Assembly: GCA_001801995.1 (NCBI GenBank)
Contig: MGZB01000017.1
Span: 1-64,000 of the forward strand
DNA: 64,000 nucleotides
Direction of reading: 5' to 3'
Source: Gammaproteobacteria bacterium RIFOXYD12_FULL_61_37
GTDB taxonomy: Bacteria; Pseudomonadota; Gammaproteobacteria; Chromatiales; Chromatiaceae
Shown: positions 56,395 to 64,000 of the stretch, one piece after another
Position numbering within the stretch: the stretch's first letter is position 1
Layout of the letters: each line of letters starts with the position of its first letter
The notes under the pieces: generated by a model
Databases searched by the model: none
The model's input: the letters and a program-made list of their open reading frames with translations, nothing else
What the model was told of the DNA's origin: nothing
Program-made: the position numbers and the translations under genes

Positions 56395-56630
56395 GACTTG
56401 TCGAAGTTAGGCCTCAAGATGATTTTATCCTTTATGTCATGTCGGAGAACGGAGAGACGGGAGTATTCGACGTAAGCCCATATTTGAATTCCGAGGCTTT
56501 TCAGCCGTTAAAGAACAAAGAGGAATTTAAGAAGATACATAACGGCGAATACTTCGTTGAATGGGCATGTGGAGCTGACTTATCCGCTGACACAATCGAG
56601 GCGCGTTGGAAAAAGCATCAAGCACGATAG
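56391..56630 (+). CDS. DUF2442 domain protein
   Basis: A 79-residue DUF2442 protein (LVEVRPQDDFILYVMSENGE, GVFDVSPYLN, YFVEWACGADLSADTIEAR). Function unknown; partner of the overlapping DUF4160 gene. The pair is more AT-rich than its neighbours, suggesting recent acquisition. Confidence 0.85.
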   Translation: MRLVEVRPQDDFILYVMSENGETGVFDVSPYLNSEAFQPLKNKEEFKKIHNGEYFVEWACGADLSADTIEARWKKHQAR

Positions 56631-56639
56631 GTAAACGCC

Positions 56640-58091
56640 ATGCCATCGACCGACGAAAAGCTGCTCAAATCCCAGGCCTTCATCGCCGGAGAATGGATCG
56701 ATGCCGCCAGCGGCGCGGTCTATCCGGTGACCAACCCCGCCGATGGCGGTCTGTTGGGCCATGTCCCCGACATGGACGGCGATGACGCCCAGCGGGCCAT
56801 CGCGGCGGCGGAGGCCGCCCTGCCCGCCTGGCGGTTCCGGACCGCCGCCGGGCGTGCCGCCCTGCTCATGCGCTGGCACGACCTGATCCTGGAGAACGCC
56901 GAGGACCTGGCCCGGATCATGACCCTGGAGCAGGGCAAGCCCCTGAGCGAGTCCCGGGGCGAAGTGAAATACGGCGCCGCCTTCCTGCAATGGTTCGCCG
57001 AGGAGGGCCGGCGGGTCTACGGCGATGTCATCCCCTCCCCCGCCCATGACCGCCGCCTCCTCGCCATCAAGCAACCCATCGGCGTCGCCGCCCTCATCAC
57101 CCCCTGGAACTTCCCCCTGGCCATGCTGACCCGCAAGGCGGGCGCGGCACTGGCGGCGGGTTGCACGGTGGTCGCCAAGCCGGCCGAGGACACGCCCTTG
57201 ACCGCCCTGGCCTTTGCCGAGTTGGGACAACGCGCCGGGATACCGGCCGGGGTATTCAACATCCTTACCACCCAAAACCCGGCACCGGTGGGGCGCGCCT
57301 TCACCCAGAGCCCGGCGGTGCGCAAGCTCTCCTTCACCGGTTCCACCGAGGTGGGCAAGAGACTCATGGCCGACTGCGCCGCCACGGTGAAGCGGATCAG
57401 CCTGGAGCTGGGCGGCAACGCCCCCTTCATCGTCTTCGACGACGCCGACCTGGACGCGGCGGTGGCCGGGGCGCTCGCCTCCAAGTACCGCAACAGCGGC
57501 CAGACCTGCATCTGTGCCAACCGCTTCCTGATCCAGGACGGCATCTACGACACCTTCGCCGAACGCTTCACGGCGGCGGTTCGGGAACTGCGGGTGGGAC
57601 CGGGCATGGAAGACAGCGGACAGGGGCCTCTGATCAACCAGGCAGCCATCGACAAAGTGGAGTCCCTAGTGGCCGATGCGGTCGCCAAAGGCGCCACCGC
57701 CCTCTGCGGCGGCAAACGCCATGCTTTGGGCGGGACCTTTTACGAACCCACGGTGCTGACGGGTGTGAACGAAGGGATGGCCTGCGTACAACAGGAGATC
57801 TTCGGCCCCGTGGCCCCCCTGATGCGCTTCCAGGATGAGGCCGAGGCGATCCGTCTGGCCAACGACACCCCCTACGGCCTTGCCGCCTACTTCTACGCCC
57901 GCGACATCGGCCGCGTCTGGCGTGTCTCCGAGGCGCTGGAATACGGCATGGTCGGCGTCAACCAGGGCCTCATCTCCACCGAGGTCGCCCCCTTCGGCGG
58001 CGTCAAGGAATCCGGCCTGGGGCGAGAGGGCTCCCGCTACGGCATCGACGAATACCTGGAGATCAAGTATCTCTGCATGGGCGGGTTATAA
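56640..58091 (+). CDS. gabD: NAD(P)-dependent succinate-semialdehyde dehydrogenase
   Basis: A 483-residue aldehyde dehydrogenase of the GabD group. ALDH motifs: ALITPWNFPLAMLTRKAGAA, FTGSTEVGKRLMADCAA, catalytic Glu in LELGGNAPFIVFDDADLD and catalytic Cys in NSGQTCICANR; the end GGVKESGLGREGS fits. It makes succinate, so it could bypass 2-oxoglutarate dehydrogenase and succinyl-CoA synthetase, which fits beside sucCD and fumarase (inference). Confidence 0.88.
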   Translation: MPSTDEKLLKSQAFIAGEWIDAASGAVYPVTNPADGGLLGHVPDMDGDDAQRAIAAAEAALPAWRFRTAAGRAALLMRWHDLILENAEDLARIMTLEQGKPLSESRGEVKYGAAFLQWFAEEGRRVYGDVIPSPAHDRRLLAIKQPIGVAALITPWNFPLAMLTRKAGAALAAGCTVVAKPAEDTPLTALAFAELGQRAGIPAGVFNILTTQNPAPVGRAFTQSPAVRKLSFTGSTEVGKRLMADCAATVKRISLELGGNAPFIVFDDADLDAAVAGALASKYRNSGQTCICANRFLIQDGIYDTFAERFTAAVRELRVGPGMEDSGQGPLINQAAIDKVESLVADAVAKGATALCGGKRHALGGTFYEPTVLTGVNEGMACVQQEIFGPVAPLMRFQDEAEAIRLANDTPYGLAAYFYARDIGRVWRVSEALEYGMVGVNQGLISTEVAPFGGVKESGLGREGSRYGIDEYLEIKYLCMGGL

Positions 58092-58097
58092 CCCGAT

Positions 58098-59615
58098 TCA
58101 GAAACTGAGTTCGAACCCCACGGGCTTCAGGCGCAAGGCCTCTTCTTCCAGTTCCGCCCGCGTGAGGGGATGGGCATCCAGCCAGCCCTCGGGGAAACCG
58201 ATCTGCAAGCGATTGCCGCTGATCTTCAGCAGGGGGGCGGGTTTGCCGGCGGGCGAACGGGACCGGTGCAGCAGCACGGCAAGCCGCAGCAATACGCAGA
58301 GCCGTATGACGTTGGGACGGACCGCTTCAGCCAGGGCGCCGAAGATATCCTGCACCGGGAATTTCCGCCTGTGGCCGCGCACCAGGGCCGCGAGCAGCAT
58401 CTGTTCCTGGCGCGAAAAACCCGACATGTCGGCGTTTTGCAGGATATAGCCACCGTGTTTCTGATATTGGACGTGGGAGACGGCCACGCCGATTTCGTGC
58501 AAACGGCAGGCCCAGCCGAGCATATCGGCAGTGTCGGCGGAGCCGAAGGACCACGCCTGCCGCGCCTGGTTCAATAAGGCCTTCGCCGTGCCCTCAACCC
58601 GTTGGGCGTGGGCCTCGTCGATTCCGTAGCGCCGCGAGATCGAGGCAACCGTGCGATCTCGCACATCCTCATGGCGGATGCGGCCCAGCATGTCGTAGAG
58701 AAGCCCCTCCCGCAGGGCCTGATCGGACACCATCATCCGCTCGATATCGAGCGCCTTGAACACGGAGAGCAGCACGGCCACGCCGCCGGGAAAGACAGGA
58801 CGACGGTCGGGTGTCAGGGCGGGAAAGTCGAGCCGGTCCAGACTGCCGGCCTCGATGAGGGCCTTTCGCAAACGCCTCAGCGCGGTGTAGGTAATGCCCT
58901 GATCGCTCCAGCCCTCGCCCTTGACCACCTCCCGAATCGCCCGGATGGTCCCGGAACTGCCCACGGCGGCCGTCCATCCCGCAGCGAGGAATTCCGATTT
59001 GACCGGGCGCAGTTCCAAGGCGCCCATGGTTTCGGCCCGCTTCATCGACTCGGCGGTGATCTTGCCGTCCGGAAAATGGGCCAGGGTCATGCTGACGCAA
59101 CCCATGTGCAAACTCTCCCGCTCGATGGGGACAAAACCCTCACCGACGATAAGCTCGGTACTGCCGCCGCCGATATCGACCACCAGACGCCGCCCTTCCT
59201 TGGCCGCCAAGCCGTGGGCAACCCCGAGGTAGACCAGCCGGGCTTCCTCGCGTCCCGCGATGATCTCGATGGGATGACCGAGCGCCCGCTGCGCTTCAGC
59301 GATAAACGCCTCCCCATTACGCGCCTGCCGCAAGGTATTGGTGCCCACGGCCCGCACCGCTCCCTCGGGCAAGGCCTTGAGGCGCTGACCGAAGCGGCTC
59401 AGGCAGCCGAGGGCGCGCTCCCGCGCCGCCGGAGTGAGGAACTTCCCTTCATCCAGCCCGGCGGCGAGACGGACCATCTCCCGCAACCGGTCCACCACCT
59501 GCAAATGACCGTCCTCGTCCATCTTGGCCACGATCATGTGAAAGCTGTTGGAACCCAGATCGACAGCGGCGACCGTCTGCAATGGGTTTTCCAGGAGAGA
59601 AGGGGAGAGAAACAT
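58098..59615 (-). CDS. ppx: Exopolyphosphatase
   Basis: A 505-residue Ppx/GppA-family enzyme. ASKHA phosphate loops are AAVDLGSNSFHMIVAKMDED and VDIGGGSTELIVGEG; SHVQYQKHGGYILQNADM matches the Ppx C-terminal domain. It would degrade polyphosphate or pppGpp. On the opposite strand to gabD (convergent, 6-bp gap), upstream of no further same-strand gene except sixA and the DUF455 gene. Confidence 0.92.
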   Translation of the reverse strand: MFLSPSLLENPLQTVAAVDLGSNSFHMIVAKMDEDGHLQVVDRLREMVRLAAGLDEGKFLTPAARERALGCLSRFGQRLKALPEGAVRAVGTNTLRQARNGEAFIAEAQRALGHPIEIIAGREEARLVYLGVAHGLAAKEGRRLVVDIGGGSTELIVGEGFVPIERESLHMGCVSMTLAHFPDGKITAESMKRAETMGALELRPVKSEFLAAGWTAAVGSSGTIRAIREVVKGEGWSDQGITYTALRRLRKALIEAGSLDRLDFPALTPDRRPVFPGGVAVLLSVFKALDIERMMVSDQALREGLLYDMLGRIRHEDVRDRTVASISRRYGIDEAHAQRVEGTAKALLNQARQAWSFGSADTADMLGWACRLHEIGVAVSHVQYQKHGGYILQNADMSGFSRQEQMLLAALVRGHRRKFPVQDIFGALAEAVRPNVIRLCVLLRLAVLLHRSRSPAGKPAPLLKISGNRLQIGFPEGWLDAHPLTRAELEEEALRLKPVGFELSF

Positions 59616-59637
59616 GGCTGATGGCTTCCCGAATTAT

Positions 59638-60147
59638 TCAGCCACCGGCAAGGAGCCGCAATTGCCCCGGCGTCAGCAGCCACTGGAGTTCGGCCCTGGC
59701 GGCGGCCGGTTTGCCGCTGCATTCCAGCAGCGCGGCGCCGCCCTTCTTCATCCGCACGAAGCTGCTTTCTTCACCGGTGGTCAACCAGCCGATCAGACGG
59801 GAGAGATCCGGTTCATGCCCAACCAAGGCCACTGGGGCATCTGGACTGGCGTGGCTGAGCCAGTGGCCGATGGCCTGGGCGCCGACACCGGGTTCCAGTT
59901 CATCGGCCTCGACCCGTTTTGCCTTGGCGTACCGGGCACAAAGGATATCGGCGGTCTGCTGGGCGCGGAGCAAGGGGCTGTGGCCGATGATGCCGATTTC
60001 CGGCAATAGCTTGAGGAGCCCTGCGACGCCCTGCTCCATCCTGACCCGTCCCTGAAGCGTCAAGGGGCGCCTTCTGTCATCGCTGATACCTGGGGAGGAT
60101 TCCTCCGGCTCTTCTGCCACGGCGTGGCGCAGTATCAGTATTTTCAC
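59638..60147 (-). CDS. sixA: Phosphohistidine phosphatase SixA
   Basis: A 169-residue SixA-family phosphatase: start VKILILRHAVAEE with the RHG-type catalytic His, DDRRRPLTLQGRVRMEQG, SPLLRAQQTADIL, and the second His in VALVGHEPDLSRLIGWL. I chose the GTG at 60147 because it overlaps the stop of the DUF455 gene by 4 bp (GTGA); an upstream ATG frame reads into unrelated residues. Confidence 0.87.
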   Translation of the reverse strand: MKILILRHAVAEEPEESSPGISDDRRRPLTLQGRVRMEQGVAGLLKLLPEIGIIGHSPLLRAQQTADILCARYAKAKRVEADELEPGVGAQAIGHWLSHASPDAPVALVGHEPDLSRLIGWLTTGEESSFVRMKKGGAALLECSGKPAAARAELQWLLTPGQLRLLAGG

Positions 60148-61004
60148 GTTGGCTGGCCGCCGGGGACTGGAATTTTCCGGGTTAAGGCAGGGCGCGCGCA
60201 CAGGGTCTCCAGCCGCCGGATCTCGGCGGGACTGAAACCCGCCTGCAAGCGGGCCTCCTTGTGGAGGGGACAGCGCACCTCGCCCTTCATGTAGCGGTCC
60301 AGCAGCTCGAAGTAGGTCTCCTCCGGCTCCAGTCCCCGTTGCGCGCAGAGATAGTGGAACCAGCGGCTTCCCGCCTCCACATGGCCGATCTCGTCGCGCA
60401 GGATGACCGTCAGCGCCTCGGCGGTCGTCTCGTCTCCCACCTGCCGGAAGCGTTCCATCATCCCCGGATTGACATCGAGCCCGCGCGCCTCAAGCATCCG
60501 GGGGATGATGGCCATGCGCACCAGGGGATCGTGGAGGGTTCCGAGCGCCGTCTCCCACAGGCCCAGATGCACGGGGAAGTCGCCATAATCATGGCCGAGC
60601 TGGCGCAGACGGCCCCGCAGCAGAATGAAGTGATCGACCTCCTCCGCCGCGATGCGCAGCCAATCGTCGTGAAAGGCCGGCGGCATCTCGCGAAAGCGGA
60701 AAACGGCATCCAGGGCCAGGTTGATGGCGCTGAATTCGATGTGAGTGACGGCATGAATCAGGGCCGCCCGGCCCTGGGGGGTATGAAAACTGCGCTTGGG
60801 CAGCTTTCTCGGAAACACCCGTGCGATGCCGTCGGGAAAACCGGCCTCCACCACATCCGGCAGATCGATGGCCTCGGTCGAGAGCGAGCCCGATTGCCAT
60901 TCTTGATAGAGGGCCTTGACCGCCGCCAGCTTCCCGTCCGGATCGGACAAGAGCAGGCAGAGGCGAGCGCGGGCGAAGAGGTTGTTCCGGTCGTTGTCGT
61001 TCAT
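60144..61004 (-). CDS. DUF455 ferritin-like protein
   Basis: A 286-residue DUF455 protein, a ferritin-like di-iron family distantly related to MiaE. Ligand-bearing helices show IHAVTHIEFSAINLALDA, AAEEVDHFILLRGRL and ILRDEIGHVEAGSRWFHYL. Function unproven. The ATG at 61004 gives the conserved start. It overlaps sixA by 4 bp and should be co-transcribed with it. Confidence 0.83.
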   Translation of the reverse strand: MNDNDRNNLFARARLCLLLSDPDGKLAAVKALYQEWQSGSLSTEAIDLPDVVEAGFPDGIARVFPRKLPKRSFHTPQGRAALIHAVTHIEFSAINLALDAVFRFREMPPAFHDDWLRIAAEEVDHFILLRGRLRQLGHDYGDFPVHLGLWETALGTLHDPLVRMAIIPRMLEARGLDVNPGMMERFRQVGDETTAEALTVILRDEIGHVEAGSRWFHYLCAQRGLEPEETYFELLDRYMKGEVRCPLHKEARLQAGFSPAEIRRLETLCARPALTRKIPVPGGQPT

Positions 61005-61176
61005 GGCGGGGATGGTACCACCATCCGGCAACTGGCCGAATGGCAGGCAGCCCAGCAAAATCAGAAAATTCCTACAAAATCTTCAGCCATTTCCGATAGC
61101 AATCCTTGTTGCCGACGATAGACTATCGGCTAACGACCATGGGGCGAAGCGAACCACCCCGGAAGATGAAAAAAGG

Positions 61177-61233
61177 GTAGGACGGCCTTCAGGCCGTCCA
61201 TCGGCGCGGCAGCCGGCTTGAAGGCCGACCTAC
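61177..61233. repeat. REP family 1 pair
   Basis: GTAGGACGGCCTTCAGGCCG and the facing GGCTTGAAGGCCGACCTAC form an imperfect hairpin before the fimT-like gene. The two halves differ from each other more than at other loci. Confidence 0.75.
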
Positions 61234-61290
61234 CCACCAACGCAGGATTCGCTACTTTCACGTTAATCGCATTCAGAAGGGAGACGGCAG

Positions 61291-61836
61291 ATGGAGAACC
61301 GGAAGCGTTGCTGGCAACAGGGATTCACCCTGATCGAATTGATGATCACCCTCACGATCATCGGCATCACCCTCTTTACCGCCATCCCCTCCTTTTCCGC
61401 CCTGTTGGCCAACAACCGCCTCGTCGCGACCCTGAACGAATTCAACGCCGTCATGAGCTACGCCCGCAGCGAGGCCATCAAGCGGGGAACGCGGGTGGTG
61501 CTCTGCCCCACAGCCGACAACCTGAACTGCGCCGGCATCAATACCTGGCAGGAGGCGGTCCTGCTCTTCGTCGATACCGATGCCGACGCCGATCACGATG
61601 AAGAAGAACCCCTGTTGCGCATCCACCGCCCCCCCAACGATGAGATCGGCATCTACTCGGGCAGCAAAAGCAAGATCACCTATCAGTCGAACGGGTCCAG
61701 CCCCGGATCAAACCTTACCCTGACCTTCTGCGACCCGGACCAAAAGGTAGCCCCCATCGCGCTCATCCTGGCCAACAGCGGACGCCTGCGCAGCTCGGAC
61801 AAGGCCGCCGACGGTAGCTTGCTGAGCTGCCCCTGA
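61291..61836 (+). CDS. GspH/FimT-family pseudopilin
   Basis: A 181-residue type IV pilin-like minor subunit. The prepilin peptidase site follows a short basic leader: QQGFTLIELMITLTIIG, with Glu at +5 and the hydrophobic N-terminal helix. The mid-region YARSEAIKRGTRVVLCPT is typical of GspH/FimT, and a late Cys pair could form a disulfide. It stands alone here with no other pilus genes. GAAGGGAGA precedes the ATG. Confidence 0.88.
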   Translation: MENRKRCWQQGFTLIELMITLTIIGITLFTAIPSFSALLANNRLVATLNEFNAVMSYARSEAIKRGTRVVLCPTADNLNCAGINTWQEAVLLFVDTDADADHDEEEPLLRIHRPPNDEIGIYSGSKSKITYQSNGSSPGSNLTLTFCDPDQKVAPIALILANSGRLRSSDKAADGSLLSCP

Positions 61837-61975
61837 AAGTGGATCGCTGGGATTAGGACCGGATGCGGTGAGACACAAGCCGCATCGAGCCCCCCTTCCC
61901 TCGTGACGGCAAACTTGACTTGATCGGCACCAACGGCACACAATTTCCTGGTTCTTATCATTAAAGAGGTCACAA

Positions 61976-62239
61976 ATGGAAGTCTCCATGCGTGAATTCA
62001 AGTCCCATTTATCTCAGTACGTGTTGCTGGCGCAAGCCGGGCAGCCGATTGAGCTGACTTCACATCGCAAGGTGGTGGCGCGTCTCATAGGGGTGCCGCC
62101 GACGGATAGCACGGGCGTCGCCCGCTTGCTGGCGGCGGGCGTGGCAAGCTGGCAGGGCGGCAAACCCGAGGGCGCGGCATTGGCGTTGCAAGCCGGTGGT
62201 AAGCCGATGTCCGCACTGGTGCTGGAAGATCGCGGATGA
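61976..62239 (+). CDS. Phd/YefM-type antitoxin
   Basis: An 87-residue antitoxin with the Phd/YefM N-terminus EVSMREFKSHLSQYVLLAQA, GQPIELTSHRKVVARLIG. An AAAGAGG site precedes the ATG at 61976; an ATG at 61988 is an alternative start. It overlaps the toxin gene by 4 bp. Confidence 0.87.
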   Translation: MEVSMREFKSHLSQYVLLAQAGQPIELTSHRKVVARLIGVPPTDSTGVARLLAAGVASWQGGKPEGAALALQAGGKPMSALVLEDRG

Positions 62240-62658
62240 TCCTGTTTTGCGATACTTCGGCGCTGCTCAAGCTTTACATCATCGAAGCGGGCAGCGAAGC
62301 GGTGAAGGCGCGGGTGGCCGAGGCTGAGGCCGTGGCCCTGTGCCGCATCGCCTGGGCGGAAGCTCATGCCGCTTTGTCGCGCCGGGCGCGCGAGGTGCCG
62401 GAAGACGCGCCCGTGATCGAACAGGCCAAGGCGGCGCTGGCGCAGGATTGGCCGCGCTTTGTGGTGATGGAGGTGGATCAGCCGCTGGTGGTGCGTGCCG
62501 GCGATTATGCCGATACCTTTGCCTTGCGCGGCTACGATAGTGTTCAGCTTGCCGCTGCGTTCGAGACCGGGCGTATCGCGCAAACACCCGTCTGTTTTGC
62601 CTGTTTCGATACGCGCCTGAACAAGGCCGCCAGGGTGCTGGGAATGACCTGCCTGTAA
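62236..62658 (+). CDS. vapC: VapC-type PIN-domain toxin
   Basis: A 140-residue PIN-domain ribonuclease. Acidic residues are in place: Asp in MILFCDTSALLKLY, Glu in IAWAEAHAAL, Asp in ALRGYDSVQLAAA, and Asp in CFDTRLNKAARVLGM. It forms a toxin-antitoxin pair with the overlapping Phd-like gene. Confidence 0.88.
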   Translation: MILFCDTSALLKLYIIEAGSEAVKARVAEAEAVALCRIAWAEAHAALSRRAREVPEDAPVIEQAKAALAQDWPRFVVMEVDQPLVVRAGDYADTFALRGYDSVQLAAAFETGRIAQTPVCFACFDTRLNKAARVLGMTCL

Positions 62659-62712
62659 CGGACGGTCAACGGCGGTTGTCCTTGATCCAGTGCCATGGGA
62701 GTTATGGGGTTT

Positions 62713-62928
62713 CCTGATTACCCATGTATCTCAGCCAGGATCTGAGGTTGAGCTTGCCGCGCAGCATAGGGCGGGCCACGCTCGCCGCCAGGGGTAGGTC
62801 GGGCTTCAGCCCGACAGCCGCTGGCAGGACGTGGCCACAAAGCAACGGCCGCATTCAGCCAGTCCGCAGCGCCTCAGTCGGCCTGAAGGCCGACCTACAG
62901 GACTGGCTGAGGTTTGTGGGTAATCAGG
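62713..62928. repeat. Composite palindromic element with REP family 1 pair
   Basis: CCTGATTACCCATGTATCTC (from 62713) faces GAGGTTTGTGGGTAATCAGG (to 62928) as imperfect outer arms; inside, GTAGGTCGGGCTTCAGCCC (62794) faces GGCCTGAAGGCCGACCTAC (to 62899). The arms differ from those at 3639 and 12518. The stretch 62659-63046 has no supported gene. Confidence 0.65.
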
Positions 62929-63046
62929 TGGGGTTTTGTTTTATTGCATGTGCTTAGACGGGAACTGTAACTCATAACTCAGAATGGCTTCATTCAGGGC
63001 AACGTTGCTGTAAATCAATCGAGTCCGACCCCATTGATCCTACACC

Positions 63047-63292
63047 GTCAAACCCGTTGAGCTGAGCTTCTACCGCACCACCGACGGCAGGCAGATGACC
63101 GCCATCGAAGTCAAGGCGGCCTTCTCAGTCACCCCCGCCGATTTCACGCACATAAAACACTTCATCGAACAAAACCCCGGCCGGGTCCGGCAAGGAACCC
63201 TGATTTATGGGGGAAAAAGGCCTTTGCCTTTTGGCGAACATCAGGGAACGCCGCTCTGGGCACTGCCGCTGGGGATGTTTGCCGGGGGCTGA
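63047..63292 (+). pseudogene. C-terminal relic of a DUF4143 AAA ATPase
   Basis: The frame reads VELSFYRTTDGRQMTAIEVK, then AAFSVTPADFTHIKHF and GTLIYGGKRPLPFGEHQGT, the nuclease-like C-terminal part of the bacterial ATPase family with DUF4143. The ATPase and most of DUF4143 are missing and there is no start codon before the conserved part. Non-functional fragment. Confidence 0.6.
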
Positions 63293-63391
63293 GCCCCTGT
63301 CACCCCAGAGGTTGCGAAAGTAATAGTTGGCCTGATCCAGCACCGCCTGCTCCACCGGCTGTCATATTGGGCCTCGTACCTCAGCCCAACC

Positions 63392-63442
63392 GCTGGAGCC
63401 TGGGAACGATCAAAAATCGCGCGCCAGGGGCTCCGCCCCTGG
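63392..63442. repeat. Family 3 half-repeat and a GC hairpin
   Basis: CGCTGGAGCCTGGGAACGATC (63392-63412) matches the right half of the repeats near 14228 and 15616. CCAGGGGC-TCC-GCCCCTGG (63424-63442) is a perfect hairpin just after. The stretch 63293-63486 holds no gene I can support. Confidence 0.6.
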
Positions 63443-63486
63443 ACCCCGAAAGGCAACATCCAATAAGGAGTAAAGGGGTAAAGGGC

Positions 63487-64000
63487 CTAAGGTGAAATGA
63501 TCCTGGCGAGACGAAAGCCGTAGCTGCCGTACCGGTTCGACGAGATGCCGCACCTGCTGCGATTGGCTGAGCGGACGAACCTGGGAAAGCTGAACCAGGA
63601 ACCGCCGCGCGCCACACGAGGGACATTGGCATCATTCTTGCCGGCACACTGCTGCTCCCCGCCACCGTACCCTGCGTCATAGCCCGAGCAGGTCCACTCC
63701 CAGACGTTGCCGTGCATGTCGTACAGGCCCCAGGGGTTGGGCCGCTTCTGACCCACCGGGTGGGGAACGCCACCGGCGTTACCGTCGTACCAGGCGTAAT
63801 TGTCCAGCTCGCGTTCATCGTCGCCGAAGGACCAGCGGCCGGTGGTGCCGGCCCTGGCGGCGTATTCCCATTCGGCCTCGGTCGGCAGCCGGTAGTTTTC
63901 GCCGGTTTCCCGGCTGAGCCAGTCGGCGTAGTCCATGGCGTCATGCCAGTTCACCCCGACCACCGGCTGATCTTCGCCATTGAGGCCTTGCCCGCTGTCA
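63487..64000 (-). CDS. SUMF1/FGE-like domain protein, partial
   Basis: The C-terminal ~170 residues of a formylglycine-generating-enzyme-like (SUMF1) protein, continuing past the right window edge. Motifs include VVGVNWHDAMDYADWLS, RLPTEAEWEYAARAG, WGLYDMHGNVWEWTCSGYD and RGGSWFSFPRFVRSANRSRC, then YGFRLAR. Such domains occur in sulfatase-maturing enzymes, ergothioneine synthases and many effector-like proteins; the role cannot be set without the N-terminus. Confidence 0.85.
   Translation of the reverse strand, partial: DSGQGLNGEDQPVVGVNWHDAMDYADWLSRETGENYRLPTEAEWEYAARAGTTGRWSFGDDERELDNYAWYDGNAGGVPHPVGQKRPNPWGLYDMHGNVWEWTCSGYDAGYGGGEQQCAGKNDANVPRVARGGSWFSFPRFVRSANRSRCGISSNRYGSYGFRLARIISP

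Overview
The window is GC-rich bacterial chromosome. HrcA, BamE, a DUF455/SixA/Ppx run, PpsR, an LbtU-type porin and oxidative-type dissimilatory sulfite reductase genes together suggest a gammaproteobacterial sulfur oxidiser (inference; no rRNA or tRNA gene is present to fix the taxon). I saw no CRISPR array or prophage.

Layout. 1-1.8 kb: an IS66-family remnant that has truncated a beta-CASP metallo-hydrolase. 1.8-5.4 kb: namZ-like, DOMON-like, hrcA and bacterioferritin genes. 5.5-12.6 kb: an iron/metal region with hemP, an LbtU-type siderophore porin and ftrABCD, with Fur-box-like sites in front of each, plus feoC-like and dmeF. 12.6-27.5 kb: housekeeping genes (ppsR, an orphan ABC pair, a large hybrid histidine kinase, dsbC, yajQ, nadK, recN, fur, bamE, a methyltransferase) and an AT-richer N-acetyltransferase gene among dispersed palindromes.

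27.5-34.3 kb: a defence-type island with MntA/HepT toxin-antitoxin and type III restriction-modification mod and res. A REP-associated tyrosine transposase (RAYT) gene sits between mod and res. Four copies of one palindromic REPIN mark the gene borders, and one copy lies in frame inside res. The island is bounded by a broken duplicate of part of htpG plus its terminator on the left and intact htpG on the right; both junctions carry the same ~49-bp sequence, which on the left adjoins a group II intron domain-V-like hairpin.

38-58 kb: a long co-oriented run joining TCA-cycle genes to sulfur genes: gltA, acn, pntA, pntB, mdh, a dsrC-like gene, dsrA, dsrB, dsrL, sucC, sucD, hicAB, class I fumarase, DUF4160/DUF2442, and succinate-semialdehyde dehydrogenase. 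The dsr set is reduced to ABL plus a DsrC-like protein that has lost the penultimate cysteine; no dsrEFH, MKJOP, N, R or S is present. The plausible joint role is sulfur-compound redox chemistry exchanging electrons with NAD(P)H through DsrL, with transhydrogenase and TCA dehydrogenases on the same nucleotide pools.

58-64 kb: ppx, sixA, a DUF455 ferritin-like gene, a fimT/gspH pseudopilin, a Phd/VapC toxin-antitoxin pair, a composite palindromic element, a DUF4143 ATPase relic and a partial SUMF1-domain gene at the right edge.
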